From the NCBI GenBank assembly GCA_965199915.1, contig OZ241348.1, positions 4,340,001-4,404,000 of the forward strand: a DNA stretch of 64,000 nucleotides, read 5' to 3'. The notes under the pieces were generated by a model. The model saw only the letters and a program-made list of their open reading frames with translations, did not search any database and was not told where the DNA came from. Positions 24,198-33,584 of the stretch are shown here, one piece after another. A program made the position numbers and the translations under genes. The DNA comes from VXYL01 sp965199915. GTDB lineage: Bacteria; Pseudomonadota; Gammaproteobacteria; Pseudomonadales; Azotimanducaceae. Every line of letters begins with the position of its first letter. The stretch's first letter is position 1.

Positions 24198-25595
24198 TCA
24201 GTTGTCCGGCAAGGACGACAGGTTGGTGATGTGCCCGTCGGGGCTTTCCATCAAACTCATCACTTGAATGTCCCGGTCGGCATTGATGTCGAGCCGCCAC
24301 TTTCCTTCGCCATCGCCAAGGGCGCCTTCAAGACCAGCGCCGCCATCCTCCAGTTCCGGGGCATCGATTGAGCGGGCGTGGCCAGCGGGAAGGGTGAGCC
24401 GGACCGGGCCGCGCATGGCACCGGAATCGTCCAAACCGTGAATGGCTATCTCGGCATCCTGGTCTTCGGGGTTGATCAGCCGCAGCAGGCTGGCTTGGCG
24501 CCGGTTGCGGGCCGGATTGAAGGTGGGCACCCGGTGCAGACCCGCAATCTTCGGGGCCAGGTCATGGATGCTGGTTAGAAAGCCGCCGGTGACGCGGACG
24601 TAGGCGAGGGCTTCGATGGGCAGCGGGCTGGTCAGGCGCAGCCGCCAATCGCCCTGCCCTTGGCCGATGCCGGAGTCCAGGCCCTTGGCTGAATTGCCCA
24701 TTTCCAGATCGGAGGAATTGAAATGGATGACTTGGCGCGTGGCCAAGGCGAGGTTGACCGGGCCGAATTCGCGCCCAGTGTCGTCAATGGCGGTGAGCGA
24801 GACTTCGCCGGTCTGATCGGAGTGGTTGATGAGGCGCAGGAACCCCTGCCGCAGCGGCTCGGACGTCGATAGGAACAACGGCACATCAACGGTCGAGTCG
24901 CCAGCTCCTTGTCGAACGAAAGTGAGTTTCGCCATCGGTTCGTCCGTGAACGGCGCCATGCCCCTGATGCTGGCGATGGTTTCCTGCGGCACGGTGGCGG
25001 GATTGTTGAGCGAGAAGCCGTTTCCGTCCTCGGTGCCGGCGTCATAGGGAAACAGGTCCACTTCGAGCCGCGACAGCCAGCGTCCGCGCGCGTCAAGCAG
25101 GGACAGCCCCGAGACGCCGACGAACCAGTCCGGGCTCGGCGCGATCATGGTGAGCAGCGTGACCAGTGGGTGGTCCTTGGTGGTCTCGAAGTCAACGCTC
25201 ACCTCCGGTGTGCCGCCGGCGCCGAGGCCCTTTTCGATGACGGCGCCGACATGGTTGCTGGCGTTGATCTCAGACTTGAAGGCGCTCGTCAGACCGAGTT
25301 CCGCCACGTCTTCAATCCCCGGACTGGCCATGTCGCCGACTTGCCAAAAGGTCACGCGATCATCGTGCACGGTGCCAATCAACGGTGAGAAATGCGCGCT
25401 TCCCGGCAGGCCGCCGGGTGTTGCGGCGGTGGTCCAAGTGCCCCGAAAGGTGACTTGATAGGTGACTGGCGATTCAGTGGATTGGGTGTGGGCTTGCGCC
25501 GGCACAGGCGCCCAGCCGACGAGCCACGCTGACAGTGCGATGGCGAGGCCCAGGCAGCGGAAAGGTGCCAACGACAGTTCGGATGCCACGCACAT
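24198..25595 (-). CDS. Secreted spondin-domain protein
   Basis: 465 residues. Signal peptide ending ...PVPAQA. Residues ~45-200 match the Spondin_N domain seen in bacteria: YQVTFRGTWTTAATPGGLPG, HFSPLIGTVH, SEINASNHVGA, and PSPDWFVGVSGLSLLD with the conserved WFVGV core. Two tandem beta-rich modules follow, aligned on LRLINHSDQTGEVSLTAIDD and LRLINPEDQDAEIAIHGLDD, each ending with a G(D/E)G-(D/K)WRL block. No lipobox or C-terminal anchor, so exported or surface-associated. In eukaryotes spondins mediate adhesion; in bacteria the role is unknown, adhesion or host contact being an inference. Single-gene unit. Confidence 0.8.
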   Translation of the reverse strand: MCVASELSLAPFRCLGLAIALSAWLVGWAPVPAQAHTQSTESPVTYQVTFRGTWTTAATPGGLPGSAHFSPLIGTVHDDRVTFWQVGDMASPGIEDVAELGLTSAFKSEINASNHVGAVIEKGLGAGGTPEVSVDFETTKDHPLVTLLTMIAPSPDWFVGVSGLSLLDARGRWLSRLEVDLFPYDAGTEDGNGFSLNNPATVPQETIASIRGMAPFTDEPMAKLTFVRQGAGDSTVDVPLFLSTSEPLRQGFLRLINHSDQTGEVSLTAIDDTGREFGPVNLALATRQVIHFNSSDLEMGNSAKGLDSGIGQGQGDWRLRLTSPLPIEALAYVRVTGGFLTSIHDLAPKIAGLHRVPTFNPARNRRQASLLRLINPEDQDAEIAIHGLDDSGAMRGPVRLTLPAGHARSIDAPELEDGGAGLEGALGDGEGKWRLDINADRDIQVMSLMESPDGHITNLSSLPDN

Positions 25596-25618
25596 CAGCG
25601 CCTAATCCCTTGATCGTG

Positions 25619-25650
25619 AATTCGAACGCGCCCCACAGGGCGCGCCTAGA
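25619..25650 (+). repeat. Palindromic repeat family, copy A (partial)
   Basis: Reads TTCGAACGCGCCCC then CAGGGCGCGCCTAG, i.e. the right half of the element whose full form (left palindrome GAGTTTGC-GNN-GCAAACTC plus right palindrome GCGCCC-NN-GGGCGC) is seen near 45.6 kb. The left palindrome is missing here. It sits just upstream of the spondin gene. Confidence 0.65.
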
Positions 25651-26005
25651 CGAGTTAGCTTACGGCAGCCCAAGCGCTTTGCAAAGGATCCGGAATCTGC
25701 AAAGGATCCGGAAAAGGCTCAGATGCCTGTTTCATCTGTCTCATGGAGTACCCCACGCCGCCAATGATGCGCGGGGCGGCGTCGCCAAACCGACGGTCGT
25801 GCCGCCGGGTCAATTTCCTACAGGAAAATCAGCGAAATGCCGTAGATTCCCGCGTTCGGCGCCGGCTAAGGTGCCGCACCATTCATTTGGGAGCGGCTGC
25901 GATGTGCGCCGAAGCCCCGTCGTTGCGCGCCGCGCCGTGCTACAGTGCCTGCCGATGCGGTCTTCGCCTCGCCGCCCGCCCGGCCATCCGAGAAGGAGCG
26001 CGACC

Positions 26006-26998
26006 ATGCCAGACCACGCGCTATCGCCAGCGCCCACCGCCACGCCCCCTGCCAGGATGCGCGCCGTGGCGAAGGTGCCCAAGCAGCACTACCGCGACCT
26101 TCCGCCGGAGGAGCTGGACGCCTACCTCGAAGCCCTCGAAACCGAACGGGCGGCGGCGGATCCGTGGCTTCTTCCCGCCGTGGACCGGCGTCACATCGCC
26201 GCCCTTGGAGACGCCTTCCACCGCCCCTACCACACCCTCGACCAAGCCGATCTGCCGGAGGAGACGGAGGAGGAGAAGTTGACGCCGGCGCCGCTGCACG
26301 TCGCCCTTTGCACGGGTCTGCAAGTGGGCTTGGATCTGCGCTACGCCGGGCGCGACGATGTGCTCGCCGTGCAGGAGCTCGGCCTGTATTACGACTCGGT
26401 GGCCGGCGCTCGCCCCGGACGCACGGCGCCGGACTTGGCGGTGGTGTTCGGCGCGTCGCGTCGCGGGCGCACCTCCTATGTGTTCTGGCGCGAGCGCAAG
26501 GTGCCGGCGTTCGCGATGGAGGTGTTGTCACCCTCCACTTGGCGGCGGGACGTGGGCGCCAAGCGCGACATCTACGCCAAGCTGGGCATTCGCGACTATG
26601 TCATCTTCGACCCCGACGACCACATCGCGCCGCGGCTGAGAGGCTACACGCTGCGCGACGGGGTGTATCGCCCGGTGCCGAGAGAAGTGCTTCCGGGGGG
26701 CATGGTGGGCGTTCGCAGCCGGGCGCTGGGGTTGCTTGTGTGCCATGAGGACCCGTGGCCGCGCTCCGGCTGGCGCGCCGACAGCGAACCCGGCAAGCTG
26801 CGCTGGTACGACCCGGCCCGTCGCCGATATTTGGAGGTTCACGGCGAGCTGGTGAGCAGGGCCAAGCGAGCGGAAGCGCGGGCCGAGCGAGCGCAGGAAC
26901 AAGCCGAGCAGGAGCGCGAACGGGCCGCACGGGAGGGAGAACGGGCCGATGCGGCCGAAGCGCGGGTGGCGCAACTCATGGCGCGGCTGCGGGAATGA
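26006..26998 (+). CDS. Uma2-family (DUF820) PD-(D/E)xK endonuclease with coiled-coil tail
   Basis: 330 residues from ATG 26006 with AAGGAG eight bases ahead. Residues ~30-250 are Uma2: DLPPEELDAYLEALE, PDLAVVFGASRRGR (the Asp of the PD motif), then AMEVLSPSTWRRDVGAKRDIYAKLGIRDYVIFDP with the ExK-like arrangement. The last ~60 residues are a Glu/Arg/Ala coiled coil with heptads of ERAREQAEQ type. The family is expanded in cyanobacteria and symbionts; cellular role unclear, probably DNA cleavage linked to mobile elements. Upstream 350 bases (25650-26005) hold no other gene that I can support. Confidence 0.82.
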   Translation: MPDHALSPAPTATPPARMRAVAKVPKQHYRDLPPEELDAYLEALETERAAADPWLLPAVDRRHIAALGDAFHRPYHTLDQADLPEETEEEKLTPAPLHVALCTGLQVGLDLRYAGRDDVLAVQELGLYYDSVAGARPGRTAPDLAVVFGASRRGRTSYVFWRERKVPAFAMEVLSPSTWRRDVGAKRDIYAKLGIRDYVIFDPDDHIAPRLRGYTLRDGVYRPVPREVLPGGMVGVRSRALGLLVCHEDPWPRSGWRADSEPGKLRWYDPARRRYLEVHGELVSRAKRAEARAERAQEQAEQERERAAREGERADAAEARVAQLMARLRE

Positions 26999-27033
26999 CG
27001 CGCCCAACGTAGCGACCTTAGTCCAGCGCCGCT

Positions 27034-30000
27034 ATGGATGTCCGCCACGTTCGCGCGTCGCTCTCGCCGAGCGCGCGCGCCATCGCCCAGCTCTGCGCCC
27101 TTTTCGCGCCGCGCGCGCTCGCCTTGGAGCATCTTGAACGCCTCGTTGTGGACGAGGCGCTCGTTGCGGACGAGGCGTTGGCGCCATTGCCGCCGCCGGG
27201 CGCGACGCTGCGCACCGGCGTTGCGGAGTTGGTGGACGCGGGCGTGGCGTTTCGCGGGCCGCAAGGGGAGGTCGCCATCGCGCCCGCCGCCGCTTTGGCG
27301 TTGCTGCGGCAAGCGCGCGAGGAAGGATCTCTCACAACGCTGCTCCACGCCGTGGCGCGTCTGCGGCAACGCCTCGCGAGCGCGCCGCAACCCGGTGCCG
27401 ATCCCGCCCGCGCCCGGATGGACGCCGCCGACAACGATCGATACATCGGCGAGGTCTTGCAACGCGGCCATCTGCTGGCGGGAGACGCGCAACGGTTCGC
27501 GGCGGTGGAAACGGGACTGGTCGCGGACCTCGACTTGCTCGCCGAGCCCTTCGCCGAGGAAGCCCTGCGGGCTGTGCCGCCGCCGCTGCGGCGCAAGACC
27601 TGCGCGGCTTGTCTGCGGCGCGTCATGCAGCGTTGCGCGCCGGCGGACGAGCTGGTCGACGTCGTCCAAGCGATCAGCGACACGCCGCTCGACCACGCGG
27701 ACGACATCGCGTTCCTGCGCGTGCTGCAAGGCGATTTCGATGCCGCCTTCGCCGTGTTCGACACCTTACCGTCAGCCCAGCGTGGCACCGCGGCCGCCCA
27801 GGTGGGCCGGGCGTCGGTTGGCGCGTTGGTGGCCATGCTGCGGGGTGAAGACGACGAAGCCGCACGGCGCATTGAAGCGGCGCTGGACGCGCTGCGCGGC
27901 AATCGCAAGCGGCTGCTGTTCCCCGAAGCGCGCGCCTTCGCCCTCTCGTTGCTCGCGCTGGCGCGGCTCGATACGCCGGAATCCATAGATTTGCTGGAGC
28001 GCATCGCCGCGGCGCGGCAGTGGGGCCAACCGGATCGGGTGGGCTTGCGTTTGGCGCGCGACGCGATGCGGGTGAAAGCGAAGAGCGGGCTTTCCTACTA
28101 CGGCTTGCGGGGATCGAGCGGTTTGGACGCCTTGTTCACGGGGGTGCGGAACTGCTGGTTGGCAAAGGCGCCGTCGGAAGAGGGGACATTGGCTTCGATT
28201 GCGGCGCTCATGGCCCGCGCCAAGGAAAACGGCTTCGCCTGGGTGGTCGCCGAGTGTGGCGAGGTGCTGCGTCGATTGGCGCCCGCCACCCAGACCGCTG
28301 CGGGTGGCCAGTCCGTGGACCACGCCGAACTGGGTACAACCACGTTGACGACGCTGACCGTGCCGGTGGGCACTTGGGAGCAATCGCTTGCGCTCATCGA
28401 AGAACTGGCGGAGGCGGGCAGTGGCGACGATGCGCAAGCAACGTCCGCGCCGGACGCCGGCGGACGGCTCGTGTGGACGGTGCGCGCCGACAGCGACCGC
28501 GTGTTGCTGGACGCCCGGGCGCAACGCCGCAACGCCAGCGGCGCGTGGACGAAAGGCACGCAGTACGGGGCGAAGCGCTTGGCCGGGGAGTCCACGCGCA
28601 TGGACTTTCTGCTGCCGCAGGACAAGGCCGCCATCGCCGCGGCGTCCACGCGGGAGGGATGGAGCAAGAAGGAGAGCTACTTCGGCCTGCCGAGTTTGCA
28701 TGCCTTGGCCGGGCACCCCTTGGTGTTCGACGCGGACGGTCGGACGCTGGAGGTGGTGCGCCGGGAACCGGAGCTGTCCGTGGACCATGCCGCGGACGGC
28801 GGCGTGGTGGTGCGCGTGGAACCCCACCGCGCCGGCACGGACGGCGCGTACAGCATGCGCATCCCGACGCCGGGCCGTTGCGAAGTCACGCACTTCACAG
28901 CCGAGCACCAGCGTTTGTTCCGCGCCATCCCCGCCGCTGGGCTGACCTTGCCGACCCAAGCAAAGCAGCGCTTGCTCAGCACCGTGCCCGCGCTGGCGGC
29001 GCGGGTGCGCGTGGCGTCCAGCGTGCAGAACATCGCCACCGCGGCGCGGCGCGTCGACGCGGACGCCGAACCTTGGGTGCGCTTGGAACCGCTGAAGGCG
29101 GGGCTTTCCGTGGCGTTGGAGGTGGAACCCATCGCCGGCGCCGGCAACTGCTTTCCGCCGGGCGCGGGGGGCGTGGTGGTGTTCGCCAGCCGCGACGGCG
29201 AGAACGTGCAAGCGGAGCGGGATTTCGACGCCGAGGAGCGGGCGGTGGCGCGGCTTGTCGAACGCTGCCCGCCGCTGGCCGCCAAACCAACCGCAACCGA
29301 GCCGCTGACGCTTCCAAACCCCGACGACTGCTTGGAACTGTTGGAAGTGCTGGACGCCACCGAAGCCCGCTGCAAATGGCCGCACGGCGAGGCCATGCGC
29401 GTCGTGGCGCGGGCCGGCAACGACTCCCTGCGCCTAACCATCAAGTCCGCGGCGCAGTGGCTGCAAGCATCCGGCGAGCTCCGCGCGAGCGACGACCAAG
29501 TGCTGGATCTGAAACGCTTGTTCGCGTTGCTCGAAGACAACCCGGACTCGCGCTTCCTGCCCCTCGGCAACGGCGAGTTCTTGGCGCTGGCGCAATCGTT
29601 TCGCCGGCGCTTGGACGATTTCGCGGCAGTGGCCGGCGCGCCCGGCAAGGGCGCCGTGCGCTTGCCGCCGCTCGCCGCCTTGGCGATGGAAGACCTCATC
29701 GAAGGCGCGCAGCTGGAAGCAGACGCCGACTGGGCCGCGCTGCGCGAAAGAACGCGGGCGGCGAGCGCCTTCCACGCGGAGGTGCCAAGCACTTTGCAGG
29801 CGGAGCTGCGCCCCTATCAGGTGGCGGGATTCGAGTGGCTCGCCCGCCAAGCCGTGTGGGGCGTTGGCGCGTGCTTGGCGGACGACATGGGCCTTGGCAA
29901 GACCATCCAAACGCTGGCGCTGTTGTTGCTGCGGGCGCAAGGCGGCCCGGCGCTGGTGGTGGCGCCCACGTCCGTGTTGCCGAACTGGCTGGCCGAAGCC

Positions 30001-31209
30001 GAGCGGTTCGCGCCAACCCTGAAGGTGAAGAGCTACACCGGCGCGGCGGCGGCGCGGGTGGCGCTGCTCGCCGAACTCGGCGCTTTCGACTTGGTGGTCA
30101 CCACCTACGGCGTGCTGCAAAACGACACCGAGCGGCTGATCGCGCCGATGTGGCACACGGTGGTGCTCGACGAAGCGCAGGCGATCAAGAACCCGAACGC
30201 GCAACGCACGCAGGCGGCAAAGGAGCTGCGGGCGGACTTCCGCGTCATCACCACCGGCACGCCGGTGCAAAACAATCTGCTGGATTTGCATTCGCTGTTC
30301 GGCTTCGCCAACCCCGGCCTGCTCGGTTCGCTGCGGCAATTTCGGGCGCGCTTCGCGCTGCCCATCGAACGCGACGGCAACGCCGTGGCGCGGGCGCGTC
30401 TCAAGCGCTTGGTGGACCCGTTCGTGCTGCGCCGGTTGAAGGCCGATGTGCTGGACGACTTGCCGCCACGCACGGAAATCACGCTGCATGTGAAGATGTC
30501 CGAAGAGGAGGCGTCGCTCTACGAGGCGCTGCGCCAGCGGGCGCTCGACCATCTTGCGAGCGCCGCCGGCGGCGCCCAGATGCATCTGCTCGCGCACCTC
30601 ACGCGGCTGCGTTTGGCGTGTTGCAACCCCAAACTGGTCTTGGACGCCGCCGACGCGCCGCCGGGCTTGCCGCTGGCGACGACGAGTTCCAAGCTGGCCA
30701 CCTTCGCCGCCACGTTGGAGGAGCTGCTGGCGAACCGCCACAAAGTGCTGGTGTTCTCGCAGTTCGTGACGCATCTGCGCTTGATCGAGCAACACCTGCG
30801 CGAGGCCGGCGTCCCCTACCAATACCTTGACGGCGCGACTCCGGCGCGGGAACGCGCCGCCCGCATCGCCGCCTTCCAAGCCGGCGATGGCGAGGTGTTC
30901 CTGATTTCGCTCACCGCCGGCGGCGTTGGGCTGAACCTCACCGCCGCGGACTACGTGATCCACATGGATCCGTGGTGGAACCCGGCAGTGGAGGATCAGG
31001 CCTCCGACCGCGCCCACCGCATCGGCCAAACCCGCCCGGTGACCATCTACCGACTGGTCACCGAAGGCACCATCGAGGAGCAGATCGTGGCCTTGCACCA
31101 CAAGAAGCGCGGTTTGGCGCAGCGGCTGCTCGAGGCGACCGACGCGCCGGCGCGGTTGGACGTGGAGGAGATGATGGAACTGCTGCGGCAACCACTTGGC
31201 GTTGAATAG
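27034..31209 (+). CDS. Large SNF2/Swi2-family DNA-dependent ATPase (RapA/HepA-like)
   Basis: 1391 residues. The helicase core occupies the last ~480 residues: LRPYQVAGFEWLARQAVWG (Q-like motif), ADDMGLGKTIQT (Walker A, ~950), VVLDEAQAIKNP (DEAQ, ~1044), TTGTPVQNNLLDL, then the second lobe with VLVFSQFVTHL, LISLTAGGVGLNLTAADYVI and DQASDRAHRIGQ (~1322). The ~900-residue N-terminal part has alpha-helical repeats (1-330) and beta-rich segments and is not named by me. Cytoplasmic; likely remodels protein-DNA complexes during transcription or repair. Starts 36 bases after the Uma2 gene, same strand, possibly one transcript. No SWIM zinc motif seen. Confidence 0.88.
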   Translation: MDVRHVRASLSPSARAIAQLCALFAPRALALEHLERLVVDEALVADEALAPLPPPGATLRTGVAELVDAGVAFRGPQGEVAIAPAAALALLRQAREEGSLTTLLHAVARLRQRLASAPQPGADPARARMDAADNDRYIGEVLQRGHLLAGDAQRFAAVETGLVADLDLLAEPFAEEALRAVPPPLRRKTCAACLRRVMQRCAPADELVDVVQAISDTPLDHADDIAFLRVLQGDFDAAFAVFDTLPSAQRGTAAAQVGRASVGALVAMLRGEDDEAARRIEAALDALRGNRKRLLFPEARAFALSLLALARLDTPESIDLLERIAAARQWGQPDRVGLRLARDAMRVKAKSGLSYYGLRGSSGLDALFTGVRNCWLAKAPSEEGTLASIAALMARAKENGFAWVVAECGEVLRRLAPATQTAAGGQSVDHAELGTTTLTTLTVPVGTWEQSLALIEELAEAGSGDDAQATSAPDAGGRLVWTVRADSDRVLLDARAQRRNASGAWTKGTQYGAKRLAGESTRMDFLLPQDKAAIAAASTREGWSKKESYFGLPSLHALAGHPLVFDADGRTLEVVRREPELSVDHAADGGVVVRVEPHRAGTDGAYSMRIPTPGRCEVTHFTAEHQRLFRAIPAAGLTLPTQAKQRLLSTVPALAARVRVASSVQNIATAARRVDADAEPWVRLEPLKAGLSVALEVEPIAGAGNCFPPGAGGVVVFASRDGENVQAERDFDAEERAVARLVERCPPLAAKPTATEPLTLPNPDDCLELLEVLDATEARCKWPHGEAMRVVARAGNDSLRLTIKSAAQWLQASGELRASDDQVLDLKRLFALLEDNPDSRFLPLGNGEFLALAQSFRRRLDDFAAVAGAPGKGAVRLPPLAALAMEDLIEGAQLEADADWAALRERTRAASAFHAEVPSTLQAELRPYQVAGFEWLARQAVWGVGACLADDMGLGKTIQTLALLLLRAQGGPALVVAPTSVLPNWLAEAERFAPTLKVKSYTGAAAARVALLAELGAFDLVVTTYGVLQNDTERLIAPMWHTVVLDEAQAIKNPNAQRTQAAKELRADFRVITTGTPVQNNLLDLHSLFGFANPGLLGSLRQFRARFALPIERDGNAVARARLKRLVDPFVLRRLKADVLDDLPPRTEITLHVKMSEEEASLYEALRQRALDHLASAAGGAQMHLLAHLTRLRLACCNPKLVLDAADAPPGLPLATTSSKLATFAATLEELLANRHKVLVFSQFVTHLRLIEQHLREAGVPYQYLDGATPARERAARIAAFQAGDGEVFLISLTAGGVGLNLTAADYVIHMDPWWNPAVEDQASDRAHRIGQTRPVTIYRLVTEGTIEEQIVALHHKKRGLAQRLLEATDAPARLDVEEMMELLRQPLGVE

Positions 31210-31440
31210 CGACACGGACGGCAACCGAACTCCCGGCCGAAAGTCCAGCATGTTGTCGTTGCAGCGAGAGGACCACTGGCGAGGATGGCTGGCGGCATGT
31301 GGCGATCACGGTCGGGCCTGGCGCACCCGTTGTGTGGTAAGTTGATGCTAGCGACGGGGACGTTGCGCCCGCTTTGTTGCGGTCTTTCGGAGTCTGGCCC
31401 GATACACCTTCAAGACGCACGCCTCGCGCTCGGACGCTAA

Positions 31441-33531
31441 GTGAACTCGCTGACGCATCAATTCAACCTGGTTGGAGCATTAGGCTTCACCTGCCGACTG
31501 CTCGCCGTCCTGTTCGGCGCAAGCGCTGCGTCGGCGCTTGGCGCTTCAGCGCCCGAAGACGTGGAACTGGAGGAAGTGGTCGTGCGTGCGGACGCTTCCG
31601 TCGCGTTGCGCCAAGGCGCTGTCGGCAGCGCATCAACGATAGATGCGGACGCCGTGCGGCTGACCCGCGCCAACCATCCGAACGAGCTCCTCGTGCGCGT
31701 GCCGGGCGTTTGGGTCACGCGCGGTTCCGGCCACGAGCACCTCACCGCGATTCGCTCCGGCGTGTACGCCGGCGCCGGCGCTTGCGGCGAGTTCCTGTTT
31801 CTGGAAAACGGCATCCCCATCCGCCCGGCGGGGTTCTGCAACGTCAACAACCTGTTCGAGCTGAACACCGAGCAGGCGGCTGCGGTGGAAGCCGTGCGCG
31901 GCCCGGCGAGCGCGTTGTTCGGCGGCAACGCCCTGCACGGCGCCATCAACACCGTGACCGCCAGCGGCGCCGATGGCTGGGGAGGCAGTTTGGAGGCCGG
32001 CCCTTACGACTACCTGCAGGCGCGCTTCGGCGGCGGTTCCGAGAACTGGCGCGTCGACGCGCTTTCCACCAGCACCGGCGGCTACCGCGACGACACCGGC
32101 TACGGGCAGCAAAAGGCGACCTTTGGCGCACGCGCCGCACGCGCCGGGTGGGCGGTGACCACCACTGCGACGGTGACCTTGCTCAATCAGGAAACCGGCG
32201 GCTACGTGCTTGGCTTCAACGCCTACGACTCCGCCGCCAAACGCTCCAACCCCAATCCGGAAGCGTATCGGGACGCGTGGTCGGCGCGGGCGGCAAGTGT
32301 TTGGCATCGCGATCTGGGCAGCCGCGGGACGCTCGCGATCACGCCGTATTTGCGCCGCTCGTCAATGGCGTTCCTGCAACACTTTCTGCCCGGTCAACCG
32401 CTGGAGAAAAACGCGCAAACAAGCGGCGGCGCGCGCGTTGAATACGAACGGAACGGGCAGTGGCGATGGAGCGCCGGCGCGTCCTTGGAAGTGTTCGACG
32501 CCGCGCTTTCGCAACGCCAAGACGCGGCCACCCAAGGATCGGCCTTTCTGGTGGCGACGCGACCGGCCGGCACGCACTACGACTACCGCGTGCGCGGTGC
32601 CACGTTGGCGGCCTTCTTCAACGCGGAAATCCCCTTGGCGGCGGCGTTGCAACTCGTGGCGAGCGGGCGCGCGGAACGCAACGCCTACAACTACGACAAC
32701 CGCCACCTGGACGGCAACACGCGCGACGATGGAACGCAATGTGGATTCGGCGGCTGCCTCTACACGCGCCCGGCGGACCGGCGGGACGCCTTTGCGAACT
32801 TCGCCGGACGGTTGGGTTTGGCTTGGTCGCCGAACGAAAACGCGACGGTTTACGTTCTCGCCGGCCAAGGATTCCGCCCGCCGCAAACCACCGAACTGTA
32901 CCGCTTGCAGCGCGGGCAGACGGTGGCGGATCTGCACAGCGAAAACCTGCTCTCCGCGCAGGTCGGCGCGCGTGGCGAAACGGACGCGTTCTCCTACGAC
33001 GTGGCGATTTACACGCAAACCACGAAGAACCTGATCTTCCGCGACGCGCGGGGTTTCAACGTGAGCGACGGCGAAACGGAATCCGCCGGTTTGGAGTGGC
33101 AACTGGCTTGGCGTTCGGCCGGCCACGCCTTGGAGCTAACCGGCGCCTACGCCAACCACCGCTACGCCTTCACCCGCGACGCCGGACGCGGAGAGCGCAT
33201 CGCCGATGGCAACGTCGTCGACACCGCCCCGCGTCTGCTCGGCAGCGCCCATTGGCGTTGGCAAAGGGAACGATTCACGTCCGAGTTCGAGGTTGCGCAC
33301 GTGGGCGCGCACTACCTCAACGCCGCCAACACCGCCCGCTACGGCGGCCACACGCTCTGGAACTGGCGCGGCGCGTGGCAGGCTTCGCCCGCCGTTGCGT
33401 TGTTCGCCAAGTTGCTCAACCTGCGCGATGCGCCCTACGCCGAGCGCGCGGACTTCGCGTTCGGCAACTACCGCTATTTCCCGGGGATGCCGAGGCAGGC
33501 GTATCTGGGCGTCGAGGTGCGCGCGCGTTAG
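31441..33531 (+). CDS. TonB-dependent outer-membrane receptor
   Basis: 696 residues starting with GTG at 31441. Signal peptide, then the plug domain: LEEVVVRADASVAL (TonB box region), LVRVPGVWVTRGSGHEHLTAIRSG, and VEAVRGPASALFGGNALHGAINTV, which is the conserved plug end. A 22-strand barrel follows, ending in YLGVEVRAR with the usual C-terminal aromatic-rich strand (YRYFPGMPRQAYLG). The ligand is not predictable: likely a metal complex or cobalamin-like compound by general similarity to the BtuB/CirA branch. Monocistronic; 231 bases of upstream non-coding sequence probably contain the promoter. Convergent with the CRISPR cassette. Confidence 0.87.
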   Translation: MNSLTHQFNLVGALGFTCRLLAVLFGASAASALGASAPEDVELEEVVVRADASVALRQGAVGSASTIDADAVRLTRANHPNELLVRVPGVWVTRGSGHEHLTAIRSGVYAGAGACGEFLFLENGIPIRPAGFCNVNNLFELNTEQAAAVEAVRGPASALFGGNALHGAINTVTASGADGWGGSLEAGPYDYLQARFGGGSENWRVDALSTSTGGYRDDTGYGQQKATFGARAARAGWAVTTTATVTLLNQETGGYVLGFNAYDSAAKRSNPNPEAYRDAWSARAASVWHRDLGSRGTLAITPYLRRSSMAFLQHFLPGQPLEKNAQTSGGARVEYERNGQWRWSAGASLEVFDAALSQRQDAATQGSAFLVATRPAGTHYDYRVRGATLAAFFNAEIPLAAALQLVASGRAERNAYNYDNRHLDGNTRDDGTQCGFGGCLYTRPADRRDAFANFAGRLGLAWSPNENATVYVLAGQGFRPPQTTELYRLQRGQTVADLHSENLLSAQVGARGETDAFSYDVAIYTQTTKNLIFRDARGFNVSDGETESAGLEWQLAWRSAGHALELTGAYANHRYAFTRDAGRGERIADGNVVDTAPRLLGSAHWRWQRERFTSEFEVAHVGAHYLNAANTARYGGHTLWNWRGAWQASPAVALFAKLLNLRDAPYAERADFAFGNYRYFPGMPRQAYLGVEVRAR

Positions 33532-33584
33532 ATTAGGGCGCGAGGAGGGGAGGTCAGACGGGTCGCGGCGCGGCGCAACGGGAA

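Noticed and set aside
31210..31440. Possible cobalamin riboswitch ahead of the TonB receptor
   Set aside because: CCACTG occurs at about 31274 and a B12-box-like AGTCTGG at about 31390, but the order and spacing of the conserved elements do not form the known structure, and no upstream core is seen. A covariance-model search would settle it.
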